DNA from: JBBRMW01 sp965246845
GTDB taxonomy: Bacteria; Chloroflexota; Anaerolineae; Aggregatilineales; UBA2796
Length of the DNA stretch: 64,000 nucleotides
Assembly: GCA_965246845.1 (NCBI GenBank)
Contig: CBDFFR010000008.1
Coordinates: 496,001 to 560,000, forward strand
Direction: 5' to 3'
The notes below the pieces were generated by a model. It was given only the letters and a program-made list of their open reading frames with translations. It was not told where the DNA came from and did no database searches. A program made the position numbers and the translations under genes. This document shows positions 1-9,021 of this stretch, piece after piece. Every line of letters begins with the position of its first letter. Within the stretch, counting starts at the first letter, position 1.

Positions 1-878
1 AGGTCAAAGGCAAAGTCACGGGCAAGCAAGCGCTTGAGAACCAAACAGGTGACTTTGAGGGTGATGCGAGCGGTCAAGCCAGCTACCGTTTTAGCAAGCA
101 AGCGCTCAAGGTTGCGCCCTGTGTTCTGGAGTTGGTGAAAGACGCCTTCGATGCGTTCACGTAAACTGCCCAGCGCGGCGTCGAGTAGCGGATGATTTTG
201 TTGGGACTGGTTGGCGCGTTTGGGAGTGAGGACACAGTTGCCGGTTTCATCGGCAATGCTGGCTTGCCAATCCGCGCCAAGAAAGCCCTTGTCGGCCAGG
301 ATGTCACAGTCGTTGACACGGTACAGAACACTCTCGGCAGCAAGACGTTCGTCGGTGTTGGCAGCCACCAAGTCGTAGACGACGGGCAGACCGTCGCAGG
401 TACTCAGCAGCACGAGTTTGAAGCCGAAGTAGTGCAGCTTACGCGCCGCACACTGACCATACCCGGCATACCCTGCAAAGTCACTATGTGTTTTGGACCG
501 TTTGTAGCCTACCACCGGGACAGGTTTGGTATCCAGCAGCAGGCACTCGCAGGTATACCCACCCAACATCCCCAACCACGCTTGCCGTAGTGCTTCCACC
601 ACCGCTTGTAAGGCTCGCCCGCGTCGATTGTACTGGCTCTGGTCCACCAGCTTAGGAAACAGGTCCAGATGGTTGGCACGCATGTATGCCACATACTGCG
701 TTTCGCCCGGATATGGCACAAAATCATGCGCCAGCAGCAATGTCAACAATTCGCTGTCGCTGAACTGCGCTTTTGCGCCTGTCTTACCCTTTAGCAGATG
801 CCGTCCCTCTGTTTGATACCAGTCGTCTACCAGCACGTACAGCGTGGTCAAAAGCGTTTCCAGGTCTATACTTGTCAT
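1..878 (-). mobile_element. IS982-family-like transposase, runs off the left edge
   Basis: An open frame on the minus strand starts at ATG 878 and continues through base 1 without a stop, giving about 292 codons, close to the usual 290-300 residues of IS982 transposases, so only the last few codons are missing. The start (MTSIDLETLLTTLYVLVDDW) and the DDE-type segments LLLDTKPVPVVGYKR, DILADKGFLGADW and RERIEGVFHQL provide the two Asp and one Glu of a DDE catalytic triad; the middle part (LLLAHDFVPYPGETQYVAYM, LFPKLVDQSQYNRRGRAL) matches the IS982 pattern. Function: cut-and-paste transposition of the element. No terminal inverted repeat could be assigned because the left end lies outside the window. 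It lies directly upstream of an orphan defence-type gene. Family assignment is from motifs read by eye. Confidence 0.75.
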
Positions 879-1014
879 GGGAATGGGTCCGATTGACTGT
901 AGGGGTACCTTCAATCTTGCGTCCCATTCCCCTTTTCGCCAAATTCATTCCACATCAGACGTATAATACAAGTACCGTGACCGGATGAACGTGCGAGCGC
1001 ACTTTGGATCAACC

Positions 1015-1587
1015 ATGACTACACATTTACCGACCACTACGAATCCACTCTTGCTGCAAGCAGTTAATGATAACCCGCTCGATCTCACGCGGCTACTCTA
1101 CATGCTTTATATTGACATGGATAGCCTGATCCGACAGGCCGACACGAAGGCTCAAATTGCGCTCGGCGTTGATACCGTTTTGCTCGCGACGACAACACCG
1201 CTGATTGCAGGATTAGGCGGGCGTCTACTGGATGTAAATGCCGCTTTTTCACAGAGGGTAGGCGCGTTATTGTCGCTATTGGTGATCGTCACGTTGTTGA
1301 TCTCTGTTTACTTTGCGCTCGCAACCGCGTCACCGCGCATCAAAATCACTCAAAATTTATTCAGTCCCTTTTTCTTCGGCAGCATCGCGGCTTTGGATCA
1401 GTCAACTTTTGTTCAGCAATTTTTGGGGTTATCCATTCAGGATGTGAAAATCTCTGTACTCAAGGAAATTCATGCGAAGTCGCAGATCGTGCAGGCAAAG
1501 TTCACGGCGGCTCAGTGGAGTGTGCGCTTTCTGCTCGTTAGCGTTTTTCTAATTGGTATTTCACGCTTGTTACTCGCATTTGGATAA
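1015..1587 (+). CDS. Pycsar-effector-like (PycTM, DUF5706) membrane protein
   Basis: A protein of about 190 residues with three hydrophobic stretches (two in the first half, one at the C-terminus). The first begins right after QADTKAQIALGVD, matching the D-x-K-A signature at the start of the PycTM family; the family pattern continues with SPFFFGSIAALDQSTFV and HAKSQIVQAKF before the last helix. In Pycsar anti-phage systems such proteins bind cCMP or cUMP made by a PycC cyclase and disrupt the membrane. No cyclase lies in the visible flank: a transposase sits upstream and glutamine synthetase follows. The ATG at 1015 is preferred (GGA at 1008-1010), but an in-frame ATG at 985 is possible. A TATAAT lies at 962-967 without a good -35. 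It could be an orphan effector or the remnant of a system whose cyclase is outside the window. Confidence 0.7.
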   Translation: MTTHLPTTTNPLLLQAVNDNPLDLTRLLYMLYIDMDSLIRQADTKAQIALGVDTVLLATTTPLIAGLGGRLLDVNAAFSQRVGALLSLLVIVTLLISVYFALATASPRIKITQNLFSPFFFGSIAALDQSTFVQQFLGLSIQDVKISVLKEIHAKSQIVQAKFTAAQWSVRFLLVSVFLIGISRLLLAFG

Positions 1588-1722
1588 TTCATTGGTTTCG
1601 ATAGCTATCTGCACCACCACCCAACCTGATTGTGCAACTTGCCTACCCTCCCGTACCTATAACGCATACCCGTTCGTGCGGCTTCTCAGTATAATACGGC
1701 AAAGTATCCAAAGGGGTCCCTA

Positions 1723-3063
1723 TTGGCCGCAGCACCGCTCCCGGATAGCCGCCGCACGCTCGAAAGCATCTACGAATCGGGCGTGAGCTACCTCGATCTA
1801 CAATTTACCGATGTAACAGGCATGGTGAAGACCGTCACCATCGCGGCGCGGCAATTGGAAGCGGCGGTGAACAGCGGCATCTGGTTCGATGGTTCGGCGA
1901 TTGAAGGCTTCGCGCGCGTGGCCGAATCCGATATGTTCCTGCGCCCGGACCTTGCCACCTTCGCGGTCATTCCCTGGGAGTCGGAGCATCGGCGCGTCGG
2001 GCGCGTATTGTGCAACGTGTACACCCCCAATGGCGACCCGTTCCCCGGCGACCCGCGCGCCGTACTGCAACGTGCAATCACGCGCGCGAACGAAATGGGC
2101 TATCGTTATCGCCTCTGGCCGGAACTGGAATTCTATCTATTCCGTGAGCCGCTCGATATTCACAAACCCGAACCCGACGATCAGGCCAGCTACTTCGACC
2201 TCTCCGCGAGCGAGTCGCGCGAGGTGCGGCGCGCGATCTGCGACGCGCTGGAACAGATGGGGATACTCGTGGAGACTGCGCATCACGAGGTCGGACCGGG
2301 GCAGCACGAGATCGACCTCGCGCCGCTCGACGCGCTGGATATGGCCGATGCGGTGGTGACAGCGCGGCTCGCGGTGAAGGCGGTCGCGACGCAGTTCGGC
2401 CTCTTCGCGACCTTCATGCCCAAGCCGCTCGCGCGCATGGCCGGGTCCGGGATGCACGTTCACCAGCAATTGCTGGACCTACGCGGCGGCGCGAATGCGT
2501 TCAGTGATCCCAGTTCGGATTACACGCTCTCCAATATTGGGCGGATGTTCCTCGCCGGGCAGCTTGCGCACGCGCGCGGCATGTGCGCGATATTGGCTCC
2601 GCTGGTGAATAGCTACAAGCGGCTGGTCGCGGGGCAGGAAGCGCCCGTTTATGTCACATGGGCGCAATTGAACCGCTCCGCGCTGGTCCGTGTGCCGCGC
2701 AGCACCGAAGGGCAAACCGACGCCGCGCGGCTCGAACTGCGTGCGCTCGACCCAAGCTGCAACCCATACCTCGCGTTCGCGCTGATGCTGCGCGCGGGGC
2801 TGGATGGCATTTCGCGCGGGATGGAGTTGCCGACGCCCGCCGAAGAAGAGCTATATACCTTCAACAGCCGTCGGCGGCAGTTGACCACGCTCCCGACTTC
2901 GCTCTATGAGGCATTGGAAGCGCTGGAAGCCAGCGACCTCGCCAACGATGCGCTTGGTTTGCACGTCTATGAGCGTTTCCTCGAAGCCAAGCGCATCGAA
3001 TGGAACGAATACAGCCACGAGGTCTCGCCCTGGGAGCGTGACCGCTATCTGAGGACGTATTAG
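1723..3063 (+). CDS. glnA: Glutamine synthetase, type I (no adenylylation motif)
   Basis: ATP-dependent condensation of glutamate and ammonia to glutamine. It is 446 residues, the size of GSI-alpha enzymes. Beta-grasp N-terminal part with WFDGSAIEGF (54-63) and ESDMFLRPD (68-76); catalytic part with LWPELEFYLF (131-140), HHEVGPGQHEIDL (187-199), FMPKP and GSGMHVHQQL (231-250), NSYKRL (296-301), LNRSALVRVP and LELRALDPSCNPYLA. The C-terminus lacks the adenylylated Tyr loop of GSI-beta enzymes, so feedback inhibition or regulator binding rather than adenylylation is expected. The TTG start is supported by AAGGGG about eight bases upstream; TATAAT at 1690-1695 is a possible -10. A PucR regulator follows after 3 bases, so they are almost certainly one operon. 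Some GSI-like proteins ligate glutamate to amines; the conserved core favours a true synthetase but does not prove it. Confidence 0.88.
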   Translation: MAAAPLPDSRRTLESIYESGVSYLDLQFTDVTGMVKTVTIAARQLEAAVNSGIWFDGSAIEGFARVAESDMFLRPDLATFAVIPWESEHRRVGRVLCNVYTPNGDPFPGDPRAVLQRAITRANEMGYRYRLWPELEFYLFREPLDIHKPEPDDQASYFDLSASESREVRRAICDALEQMGILVETAHHEVGPGQHEIDLAPLDALDMADAVVTARLAVKAVATQFGLFATFMPKPLARMAGSGMHVHQQLLDLRGGANAFSDPSSDYTLSNIGRMFLAGQLAHARGMCAILAPLVNSYKRLVAGQEAPVYVTWAQLNRSALVRVPRSTEGQTDAARLELRALDPSCNPYLAFALMLRAGLDGISRGMELPTPAEEELYTFNSRRRQLTTLPTSLYEALEALEASDLANDALGLHVYERFLEAKRIEWNEYSHEVSPWERDRYLRTY

Positions 3064-3066
3064 TCT

Positions 3067-4743
3067 GTGAATGCGCAGCGCACCCAGACCATGCGCGACC
3101 TGCTGCGGCTCGCGCTCCCGATGGGAACGCGCGTCGTGGCCGGGCTGAACGGCCTGACCCGCGCCGTGACGTGGACCAGCGTGCTGCATACGCGCCCGCC
3201 TGCCTTCCCGTCGCTCGAGGGGCATGAGCTGGCGTTGCTCTCACTGGATGCGCTGCACCTGCTCAACGACAAGCTGACGCTGGCCGACATCATCAACCAG
3301 CTTGCGGGCATGGATGTCGCGGCGGTCGGCGTCGTTGGTGCGATTGATGGACGCGCACGCGCTGCCGCGGAAACGCACCAAATCCCGTTACTGGCGCTGC
3401 CCGCATGGGTCTCGCTGCGCCACATCGAGCGCGATGTCGTCAAGGTGCTGATGGGTCCGCTGCCCACCGCCGAACAGCGCGGGCTGGAAATTCACGAGCA
3501 GCTTTTGCAGCTTTCCACTGAAAATCGCGGGATGGAAGCGCTCGTCGGCGCGATTGCGGATGCGACCGGGAAAACAGTCGTCGTGCAGGACAAGCGGCTG
3601 GATGTGGTCGCGGTCGATGGTCCGATCCGCGCGCTGGATATATGGTCGCTGGTCGAGCGGACGATGATGCAAGAGGACGCGCTCCCGGCAAACTTTCTGG
3701 ATCGCGTCGGCGTCGCGCAGCAGTCGCCCGATCCCGCGTTCGTCGAAATGCCGGATCATGCGTTGCGGCGGGTCGTCGTGCCGATTGTCGCGAATCGGAT
3801 GGGACGCGGTTTCTTCTCGCTGCTCTCCAATGGCAACGGCTTCGACGCGCTGGATATGCAATACGCGCGGCACGGCGCGGCGGTCTGCGCGTTGGAAATG
3901 GCGAAGGAAAAAGCAGTCCGCGAGGCGAAAAAGCAGGTACAGGGCGGCGTATTGGAACGGCTGCTTGGTGGCACGATCCCGGCGGATCAGGCGTTGCGCC
4001 AACTGGTGCGGCTCGGCCACCAGCCGGAAGAGCGCGCCTATGGGGCGATGGTCGCGCGCTGGGTGCGTGATGGCGGTCCCTCGGATCGGCGGCTGGAAAC
4101 GCTTTTCAACGAGCAGGTCAGCACCCGCAGCCTCGACGCGCTCGTCCAGCTTCTTGAAGACGGCAGCGTCGCGATTTTCTGCAATACGGATGCAGTCGAA
4201 GAGAAGAGCGCAGCACGCAAAACCGCGCCGCGCGCGATCCGGCAGCTTGCCGAAGCGATACAGGAGCGCGCGAAGTCGCAATTCCCGGAGACGGGGTTGG
4301 CCGTCGGTATCGGGCGGCCAGTGCGGACGATCAGCGAGTGGCGCGCGAGCTATCAGGAAGCGCAGGCCGCGCAGCGAATGGCTTTGCAATGGCATATCGA
4401 GACGCCGCTCTTTTTCGGCGATCTGGGCGTCTATCGGCTGCTCAGTCTGCTGATGGAAACGCAGGAACTACGCAGCTTCTATCGGGAGACGCTCGGCGAA
4501 CTGGCGAGCGAACGTTACGCCAACGACGAATTCATCAAGACGCTGGAAGCCTATTTCGATGAAGACGGCAACCTGAGCAAGACCGCGACGCGCCTCAGCG
4601 TCCATCGGAACACGCTGCTCTATCGCATGGAGCGCATCGGGCAAATCGGCGCGTTCGACCTCGGCAACCCGGAAACGCGGCTGGCGGTGCATCTGGCGTT
4701 GAAGATACGGCGGCTGTTAAGCGCGCAGAAGAACGGGACGTAG
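3067..4743 (+). CDS. PucR-family transcriptional regulator, full length
   Basis: A 558-residue regulator with an N-terminal PucR sensor-like domain (about 8-130, ending LPAWVSLRHIERDVVKVLMG), a central region with VVVQDKRLDVVAVDG, a GGDEF-like fold (about 300-430, LAVGIGRPVRTISEWR, SYQEAQAA) and a C-terminal PucR helix-turn-helix (YFDEDGNLSKTATRLSVHR, NTLLYRMERIGQI). PucR proteins activate purine catabolism in Bacillus and regulate nitrogen functions elsewhere. The GTG start lies 3 bases after the glnA stop, so it is likely cotranscribed with glutamine synthetase and may control ammonia assimilation; the actual target is inferred. Two related regulators lie elsewhere in the window (near 19.8 kb and 44.7 kb). 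Confidence 0.87.
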   Translation: MNAQRTQTMRDLLRLALPMGTRVVAGLNGLTRAVTWTSVLHTRPPAFPSLEGHELALLSLDALHLLNDKLTLADIINQLAGMDVAAVGVVGAIDGRARAAAETHQIPLLALPAWVSLRHIERDVVKVLMGPLPTAEQRGLEIHEQLLQLSTENRGMEALVGAIADATGKTVVVQDKRLDVVAVDGPIRALDIWSLVERTMMQEDALPANFLDRVGVAQQSPDPAFVEMPDHALRRVVVPIVANRMGRGFFSLLSNGNGFDALDMQYARHGAAVCALEMAKEKAVREAKKQVQGGVLERLLGGTIPADQALRQLVRLGHQPEERAYGAMVARWVRDGGPSDRRLETLFNEQVSTRSLDALVQLLEDGSVAIFCNTDAVEEKSAARKTAPRAIRQLAEAIQERAKSQFPETGLAVGIGRPVRTISEWRASYQEAQAAQRMALQWHIETPLFFGDLGVYRLLSLLMETQELRSFYRETLGELASERYANDEFIKTLEAYFDEDGNLSKTATRLSVHRNTLLYRMERIGQIGAFDLGNPETRLAVHLALKIRRLLSAQKNGT

Positions 4744-4775
4744 AAGTGCAACACGATGTATTCACAACAACTGTG

Positions 4776-5171
4776 TCACAAACCGTTAGCCATCCATACT
4801 ACGTAAATGAAAACCAGCCGATTTTTTGTGAAGTAGAAGAACATATCCCAAACAGCATTGTTTTGAAACAAGATCAATGACCAAGGAAATGGGGCAGTTG
4901 GAGCTTCGGTAGTTCCGACAAAATAGGTATCAAACGAGAATTTGATTAGCCCGGTAGGTCCATTTGGTAGATGGACACGCGGAAATGAGTCAGAACAGAT
5001 GATTGACTGAAAGTTCAAAAATTGTTGAACTTCTTCAAGGTGAGTTTCGGGCATTAAATATTGGCTCAACACACCTTGTAAGCACGAAGCATTCCAATGA
5101 CGAGACATAAAGTTGATTTTACCTGACGGGAGATATGGGGGCGCTTTGCGAAATAGTCTCATTTTGTACAC
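4776..5171 (-). CDS. Hypothetical protein in AT-rich DNA
   Basis: A 131-residue open frame in a 470-base gap, not recognised. The composition is clearly more AT-rich than the flanking PucR and leuS genes and the protein is rich in aromatics (Phe, Tyr, Trp), with a hydrophobic C-terminal stretch (MFFYFTKNRLVFIYVVWMA). The GTG start has no convincing ribosome-binding site. It may be a recently acquired gene or a chance frame in foreign DNA. It lies just after two other small accessory modules (DUF433 and HicAB), which supports an accessory pocket but not a function. Confidence 0.3.
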   Translation of the reverse strand: MYKMRLFRKAPPYLPSGKINFMSRHWNASCLQGVLSQYLMPETHLEEVQQFLNFQSIICSDSFPRVHLPNGPTGLIKFSFDTYFVGTTEAPTAPFPWSLILFQNNAVWDMFFYFTKNRLVFIYVVWMANGL

Positions 5172-5213
5172 TCGTATAGCCCGTTAATCAATCTCACTGC
5201 GCTTTAGCACTGT

Positions 5214-5555
5214 CTATACATTCACATTCTCAAGCAACGCGCGAAACTTTGTAATCGTGACAGCCGCTTTAGGATTGGTTGCTTCGTACTCCGCACGCCA
5301 GCGCTCGGCGGCAATCGTCTCTTCCGCCATGTAGCGGTCTACTTCTTCCTGATGAGCGAGATACCAGGCAATCACCGCATAAATATCACCGAGCGCAACC
5401 GTTGGGAAGCCGTCGTGAATTGTCTCCGGGCTATCGCCTTGCCGATAGCGGGCGACAATCGTTTCAAGCGTAACGCGCGTCCCGCTGACGCGAATTATCC
5501 CATGCTCATCAGTTCGTACTGGCACATCAAGTACGGTTGTAGTCGTAAGCATCAT
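5214..5555 (-). CDS. DUF433 family protein (antitoxin-like)
   Basis: 113 residues with the DUF433 pattern: VRTDEHGIIRVSGTRVTLE, then YRQGDSPETIHDGFPTVAL and DIYAVIAWYLAHQEEV. DUF433 proteins are small helix-turn-helix-like proteins often encoded beside a PIN-like DUF5615 toxin and treated as putative antitoxins. No DUF5615 partner is adjacent; the next gene on this strand is the AT-rich hypothetical ORF. Two ATG codons in tandem follow AGGTGG, so the start may be 5555 or 5552. It is divergent from the HicAB pair across a 110-base gap. Family call is good; toxin-antitoxin role is inferred. Confidence 0.72.
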   Translation of the reverse strand: MMLTTTTVLDVPVRTDEHGIIRVSGTRVTLETIVARYRQGDSPETIHDGFPTVALGDIYAVIAWYLAHQEEVDRYMAEETIAAERWRAEYEATNPKAAVTITKFRALLENVNV

Positions 5556-5665
5556 GCAGCCACCTATGCTATACCTTGAGTATACTATGAAGTACGTCAG
5601 TATCGTTATTCACATGGTACAGCCAAAAGCATGTACAATAAGGCAGCAGCATCGGAATTCGGTAC

Positions 5666-5938
5666 GTGAGCAAGAAGCGGAAGCTGTATGAAAAGGTACT
5701 CGCGGGGTCGAACAATATTCGATTTGATGATCTTGTTACTTTGCTGATCGCTTTTGGATTTCAGTTGGACCGCACCGCAGGAAGCCACTACATTTTCAAG
5801 CATCCCAAAGTAGCTGTACTTTTGTCGCTCCAGACTACATCGAATGGGCAAGCCAAACCCTACCAAATACGACAGTTTCTCGGTTTGGTAGAGCAATATG
5901 CGCTCACGATTGACGCAAAAGCAGATGAGCAGGATTGA
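5666..5938 (+). CDS. hicA: HicA-like toxin (mRNA interferase)
   Basis: 90 residues with the double-stranded RNA-binding-like HicA fold pattern: VTLLIAFGFQLDRTAGSHYI with the active-site His in GSHYIFKHP, then IRQFLGLVEQYAL. HicA cleaves mRNA and is neutralised by HicB. It uses a GTG start and overlaps the downstream hicB-like gene by a few bases, or is separated by five bases if the downstream ATG is used. Toxin-first order is typical of hicAB. It is slightly longer than minimal HicA because of a charged C-terminal tail. Confidence 0.8.
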   Translation: MSKKRKLYEKVLAGSNNIRFDDLVTLLIAFGFQLDRTAGSHYIFKHPKVAVLLSLQTTSNGQAKPYQIRQFLGLVEQYALTIDAKADEQD

Positions 5939-5943
5939 CCATC

Positions 5944-6165
5944 ATGAAAGATTATCACATCAACGTCTTCTACAGTCAGGAAGACGGAGCCTACATCGCT
6001 GACATTCCAGATTTGCGATTTTGTACGGCTCACGGCGATACACCCGAAGAAGCTGTACGCGAGGTGCTTATCGCAAAGCAGCTTTGGCTTGACGCCGCAC
6101 GCGCGAATGATAAACCCATTCCGGAGCCGAAGTATCGCCCCGCCATCTACACGATATTCGCGTGA
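5944..6165 (+). CDS. hicB: HicB-like antitoxin
   Basis: 73 residues starting at ATG 5944, which has AGGA nine bases upstream inside the end of hicA; an in-frame TTG at 5935 is the alternative. The HicB partial RNase H-like fold is visible: YHINVFYSQEDGAYIADIPD followed by HGDTPEEAVREVLIAKQLWL. It lacks an obvious C-terminal DNA-binding domain, as in short HicB proteins, so autoregulation may need another factor. Forms a translationally coupled pair with hicA. Confidence 0.8.
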   Translation: MKDYHINVFYSQEDGAYIADIPDLRFCTAHGDTPEEAVREVLIAKQLWLDAARANDKPIPEPKYRPAIYTIFA

Positions 6166-6177
6166 GCTTCATGTGAT

Positions 6178-6202
6178 TGCCCGGTGACGTGAACACCGGG
6201 CA
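6178..6202. terminator. Hairpin between convergent hicB and leuS
   Basis: A 9-bp perfect stem, TGCCCGGTG (6178-6186) with CACCGGGCA (6194-6202), loop of seven bases, between the stop of hicB and the stop of leuS. The tract after it is only weakly T-rich on the plus strand (ATTGTGTGTGT) and lacks a T-run on the minus strand. Placed ideally for a bidirectional terminator of two convergent genes; efficiency uncertain. Confidence 0.55.
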
Positions 6203-6218
6203 TTGTGTGTGTCGCGAA

Positions 6219-8987
6219 CTAAACGACGATGCTGATCATCCCCCGCCCAGCGACGTAGATTACCTTCTTCGGTTCGCCGCCGTTCAGGAACTTGCGTACT
6301 TCCTCGCTGTTCAGGGCGGCAGCCTGCGCATCCGCTTCGGTGATCCCGGCGGCGACCAGCAGACGGTCGCGCACCTTGCCATTGACCTGCACGATCAGCG
6401 TGATTTCATCCTCGCGCGCGGCATCCTCGTCCACCGTCGGCCATGCCTGCGTATGCACGCTGTACGGACCGCCGACCTTCGCCCACAGCTCTTCCGCGAT
6501 GTGCGGCGTGATCGGAGCCATCATCAGCAGCATCAGGCGCACGGCTTCATCCCATGCCGGGCTGCCCGCAACCGCCGTTTTACGTGCGTCTTGCAGCGTG
6601 TTTTTCAGTTCCATCAGTGCCGCGACGGTCGTATTGAACCCGAAGCCTTGTATCCCATCCGTGACCTTCGCCAGTGTCTGGTGCGCCTTGCGACGCAGCG
6701 CGCGCGTTTCGGCCTCACTCGGTTGGCCGGAAGTTGGCGCGGGTTCCTGCGCCAGCGTCCACACGTCGTTCAGCCAGCGCACGACGCCCTGAATACCCTT
6801 GCTATCCCAGGGACCGCCCTGATCCCAGCGGAACGCGAACATCAGATAGCCGCGCACCACATCCGCACCATAGCGCGCAACCAGTTCATCCGGCGCGATG
6901 ACGTTGCCCTTGCTCTTCGACATCTTCTCGACATCCAGATGGTAGCGCAGGTCGTTCAGCCCGCCCGTCGGACCCACACCGGGTATATCGTAGGTTGTCG
7001 CGTCCGTGACTTCGACGGTGTGATCCGCATCCGTGACGGCGTTGCGCACGTTCAGCAGGTTTTCCGTGCGCTTCATGATCTCCCCGACGATCTGGTGGCT
7101 CGCAGGCGTGAACTTCAGCGCTTCGCTCTCGTCGATCACGCGCACCGACTCCGCGATCAGCGCGTGCGCGAAATCGTGGTTGCCTTCCGCGACGATGTAA
7201 TGCCCGGAACGCGGCTCGCCCAGGATCATGCCCTGATTGAACAGCGCCAGCATCGGCTCGTTTTCCATCGACGGTTCAGCCTGATCGCGAAACTTTTCCG
7301 CATCCGCGAAGATGCCGCAATCGCGCATGGCTTTGGTGAAGAAGCGCGTATACATCAGGTGCATCGTTGCGTGTTCGATGCCACCTGTGTATTGATCGAC
7401 GGGCAGCCAGTACGCGGCTTCGTTCGGCGCGAAAGCCTCCTGCGTGTCCTTCGGACTCAGGTAGCGGTATTGATACCACGACGAACACATAAAGGTATCC
7501 ATCGTGTCGGTTTCGCGCGTGGCCGGACCGCCACACGTCGGGCAGGTGGTGTGCAGGAAGCCCTCGTGGAATTTCAGCGGACTTTCACCCGTCGGCATGA
7601 ACTCCACATCGTCGGGCAGCAGCACGGGCAGGTCTGCATCGGGGACCGGGACGATCCCGCAGTTCGGGCAGTAGATGATTGGGATCGGCGCGCCCCAATA
7701 GCGCTGGCGGCTGATCAGCCAGTCGCGCAGGCGATAATTGACCGCGCCCTTGCCGATACCTTCCGCTTCCAGCCACGCGATCACCTTTGTGATTGCCTCT
7801 TCCTGATGCAGCCCGTTGATCATCTCGCCACTATTGACGACCACGCCCGCGCCTGCGTAGGCTTCAGTCATCGTGTCGGGGTCCAGCATCACGCCTTCCG
7901 GCTGCATGACCACGCGGATCGGCAGGTTGAACTTGCGCGCGAACTCGAAATCACGCTGGTCGCCGCACGGGACCGCCATGATCGCGCCTGTGCCGTAGCC
8001 CATCATCACGTAATCCGCGATCCAGATCGGAATGCGCTCGTTGTTGACCGGGTTCACTGCGTATGCCCCCGTGAATTCGCCCGTCTTGTCTTTATCCGAC
8101 GACGCGCGCTCGATTTCGGTCTTGCGTTCGGCCTGCGCGCGGTACTCCTCAACGGCGGCGCGACGCTCCGGTGTTGTGATTTTTTCGACCAGTGGATGCT
8201 CAGGAGCCAGCACCATAAAGGTCGCGCCCCACAGCGTATCCGGGCGCGTGGTGAAGATCACCAGCGGGTCTTCATCTTCCGTGTGGAACGTGACCTGCGC
8301 GCCCTCGCTACGCCCGACCCAGTTTTTCTGCATCGCGACCACGCGCTCCGGCCAGTTGATGCCGCTGTGATCGTTCAGTTCGTCTGCGTATTGCGTGATT
8401 TTGAAAAACCATTGCTCCAGGTCCTTCTTGATTACGGGTGTGCCGCAGCGCTCACAGTGGCGGTCATCGCCCCAGACCTGCTCCCGTGCCAGCGTCGTAT
8501 TGCAATGTGGGCAGAAATCGACGGTCGCTTCGGTACGATAGGCCAGACCGTTCTTGAAGAATTGCAGGAAGAACCACTGCGTCCAGCGGTAGTAATCCGG
8601 GTCGGCGCTGATCGCTTCGCGTTCCCAATCGAACATCGCGCCCATCGTCTTCATTTGGGCGCGCATCCGGTCGATATTCGCAAAGGTCCACTTCGCCGGG
8701 TGAATACGACGCGAGATCGCAGCATTTTCAGCGGGCAGCCCGAAGGCGTCGAAGCCCATCGGGAACATCACGTTATAGCCGCGCATCCGCATGAAACGGG
8801 CGCGCGCATCGCTCGGCGTCATCGCGAACCAGTGGCCGATATGCAGGTCGCCGCTCGGATAGGGCAGCATCGTCATCGCGTAATGTTTGGGGCGGTCGGG
8901 GTCGATTGTGGCGCGATACAGTTTGTCGGCTTCCCACTGTGCCTGCCAACGGGGTTCCAGTGCTTGCGGGTTATATTTCTCAGCCAT
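6219..8987 (-). CDS. leuS: Leucyl-tRNA synthetase
   Basis: Class I aminoacyl-tRNA synthetase charging tRNA-Leu, 922 residues from the preferred ATG at 8987. HIGH motif in LPYPSGDLHIGHWFAMT (41-57), zinc-type cysteines in CPHCNTTLAREQ and CERCGTPV, a CPNCGIVPVP insertion, and the KMSKS loop VEKMSKSKGNVIAPDE in the C-terminal half, followed by the anticodon-binding helical domain. ATG 8987 has GAGAGG nine bases upstream; ATG 8996 lies too close to it. Transcription seems to begin at a promoter near 9258-9286 and must pass an intrinsic terminator 35-70 bases before the start codon, so the gene is probably controlled by attenuation (separate entries). A long plus-strand open frame over the same DNA is a shadow. 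Confidence 0.97.
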   Translation of the reverse strand: MAEKYNPQALEPRWQAQWEADKLYRATIDPDRPKHYAMTMLPYPSGDLHIGHWFAMTPSDARARFMRMRGYNVMFPMGFDAFGLPAENAAISRRIHPAKWTFANIDRMRAQMKTMGAMFDWEREAISADPDYYRWTQWFFLQFFKNGLAYRTEATVDFCPHCNTTLAREQVWGDDRHCERCGTPVIKKDLEQWFFKITQYADELNDHSGINWPERVVAMQKNWVGRSEGAQVTFHTEDEDPLVIFTTRPDTLWGATFMVLAPEHPLVEKITTPERRAAVEEYRAQAERKTEIERASSDKDKTGEFTGAYAVNPVNNERIPIWIADYVMMGYGTGAIMAVPCGDQRDFEFARKFNLPIRVVMQPEGVMLDPDTMTEAYAGAGVVVNSGEMINGLHQEEAITKVIAWLEAEGIGKGAVNYRLRDWLISRQRYWGAPIPIIYCPNCGIVPVPDADLPVLLPDDVEFMPTGESPLKFHEGFLHTTCPTCGGPATRETDTMDTFMCSSWYQYRYLSPKDTQEAFAPNEAAYWLPVDQYTGGIEHATMHLMYTRFFTKAMRDCGIFADAEKFRDQAEPSMENEPMLALFNQGMILGEPRSGHYIVAEGNHDFAHALIAESVRVIDESEALKFTPASHQIVGEIMKRTENLLNVRNAVTDADHTVEVTDATTYDIPGVGPTGGLNDLRYHLDVEKMSKSKGNVIAPDELVARYGADVVRGYLMFAFRWDQGGPWDSKGIQGVVRWLNDVWTLAQEPAPTSGQPSEAETRALRRKAHQTLAKVTDGIQGFGFNTTVAALMELKNTLQDARKTAVAGSPAWDEAVRLMLLMMAPITPHIAEELWAKVGGPYSVHTQAWPTVDEDAAREDEITLIVQVNGKVRDRLLVAAGITEADAQAAALNSEEVRKFLNGGEPKKVIYVAGRGMISIVV

Positions 8988-9021
8988 CGTGTTCATCCTC
9001 TCTTGTGTTCAGGTCGGATTC

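Noticed and set aside
1553..1786. 77-codon frame between the Pycsar-like gene and glnA
   Set aside because: Overlaps both genes, has no ribosome-binding site and contains the glnA -10 and ribosome-binding site.
4744..5213. ORF at 4776-5171 as an established gene
   Set aside because: No homology recognised, weak start; kept only as a low-confidence feature. The rest of this stretch holds nothing I can identify.
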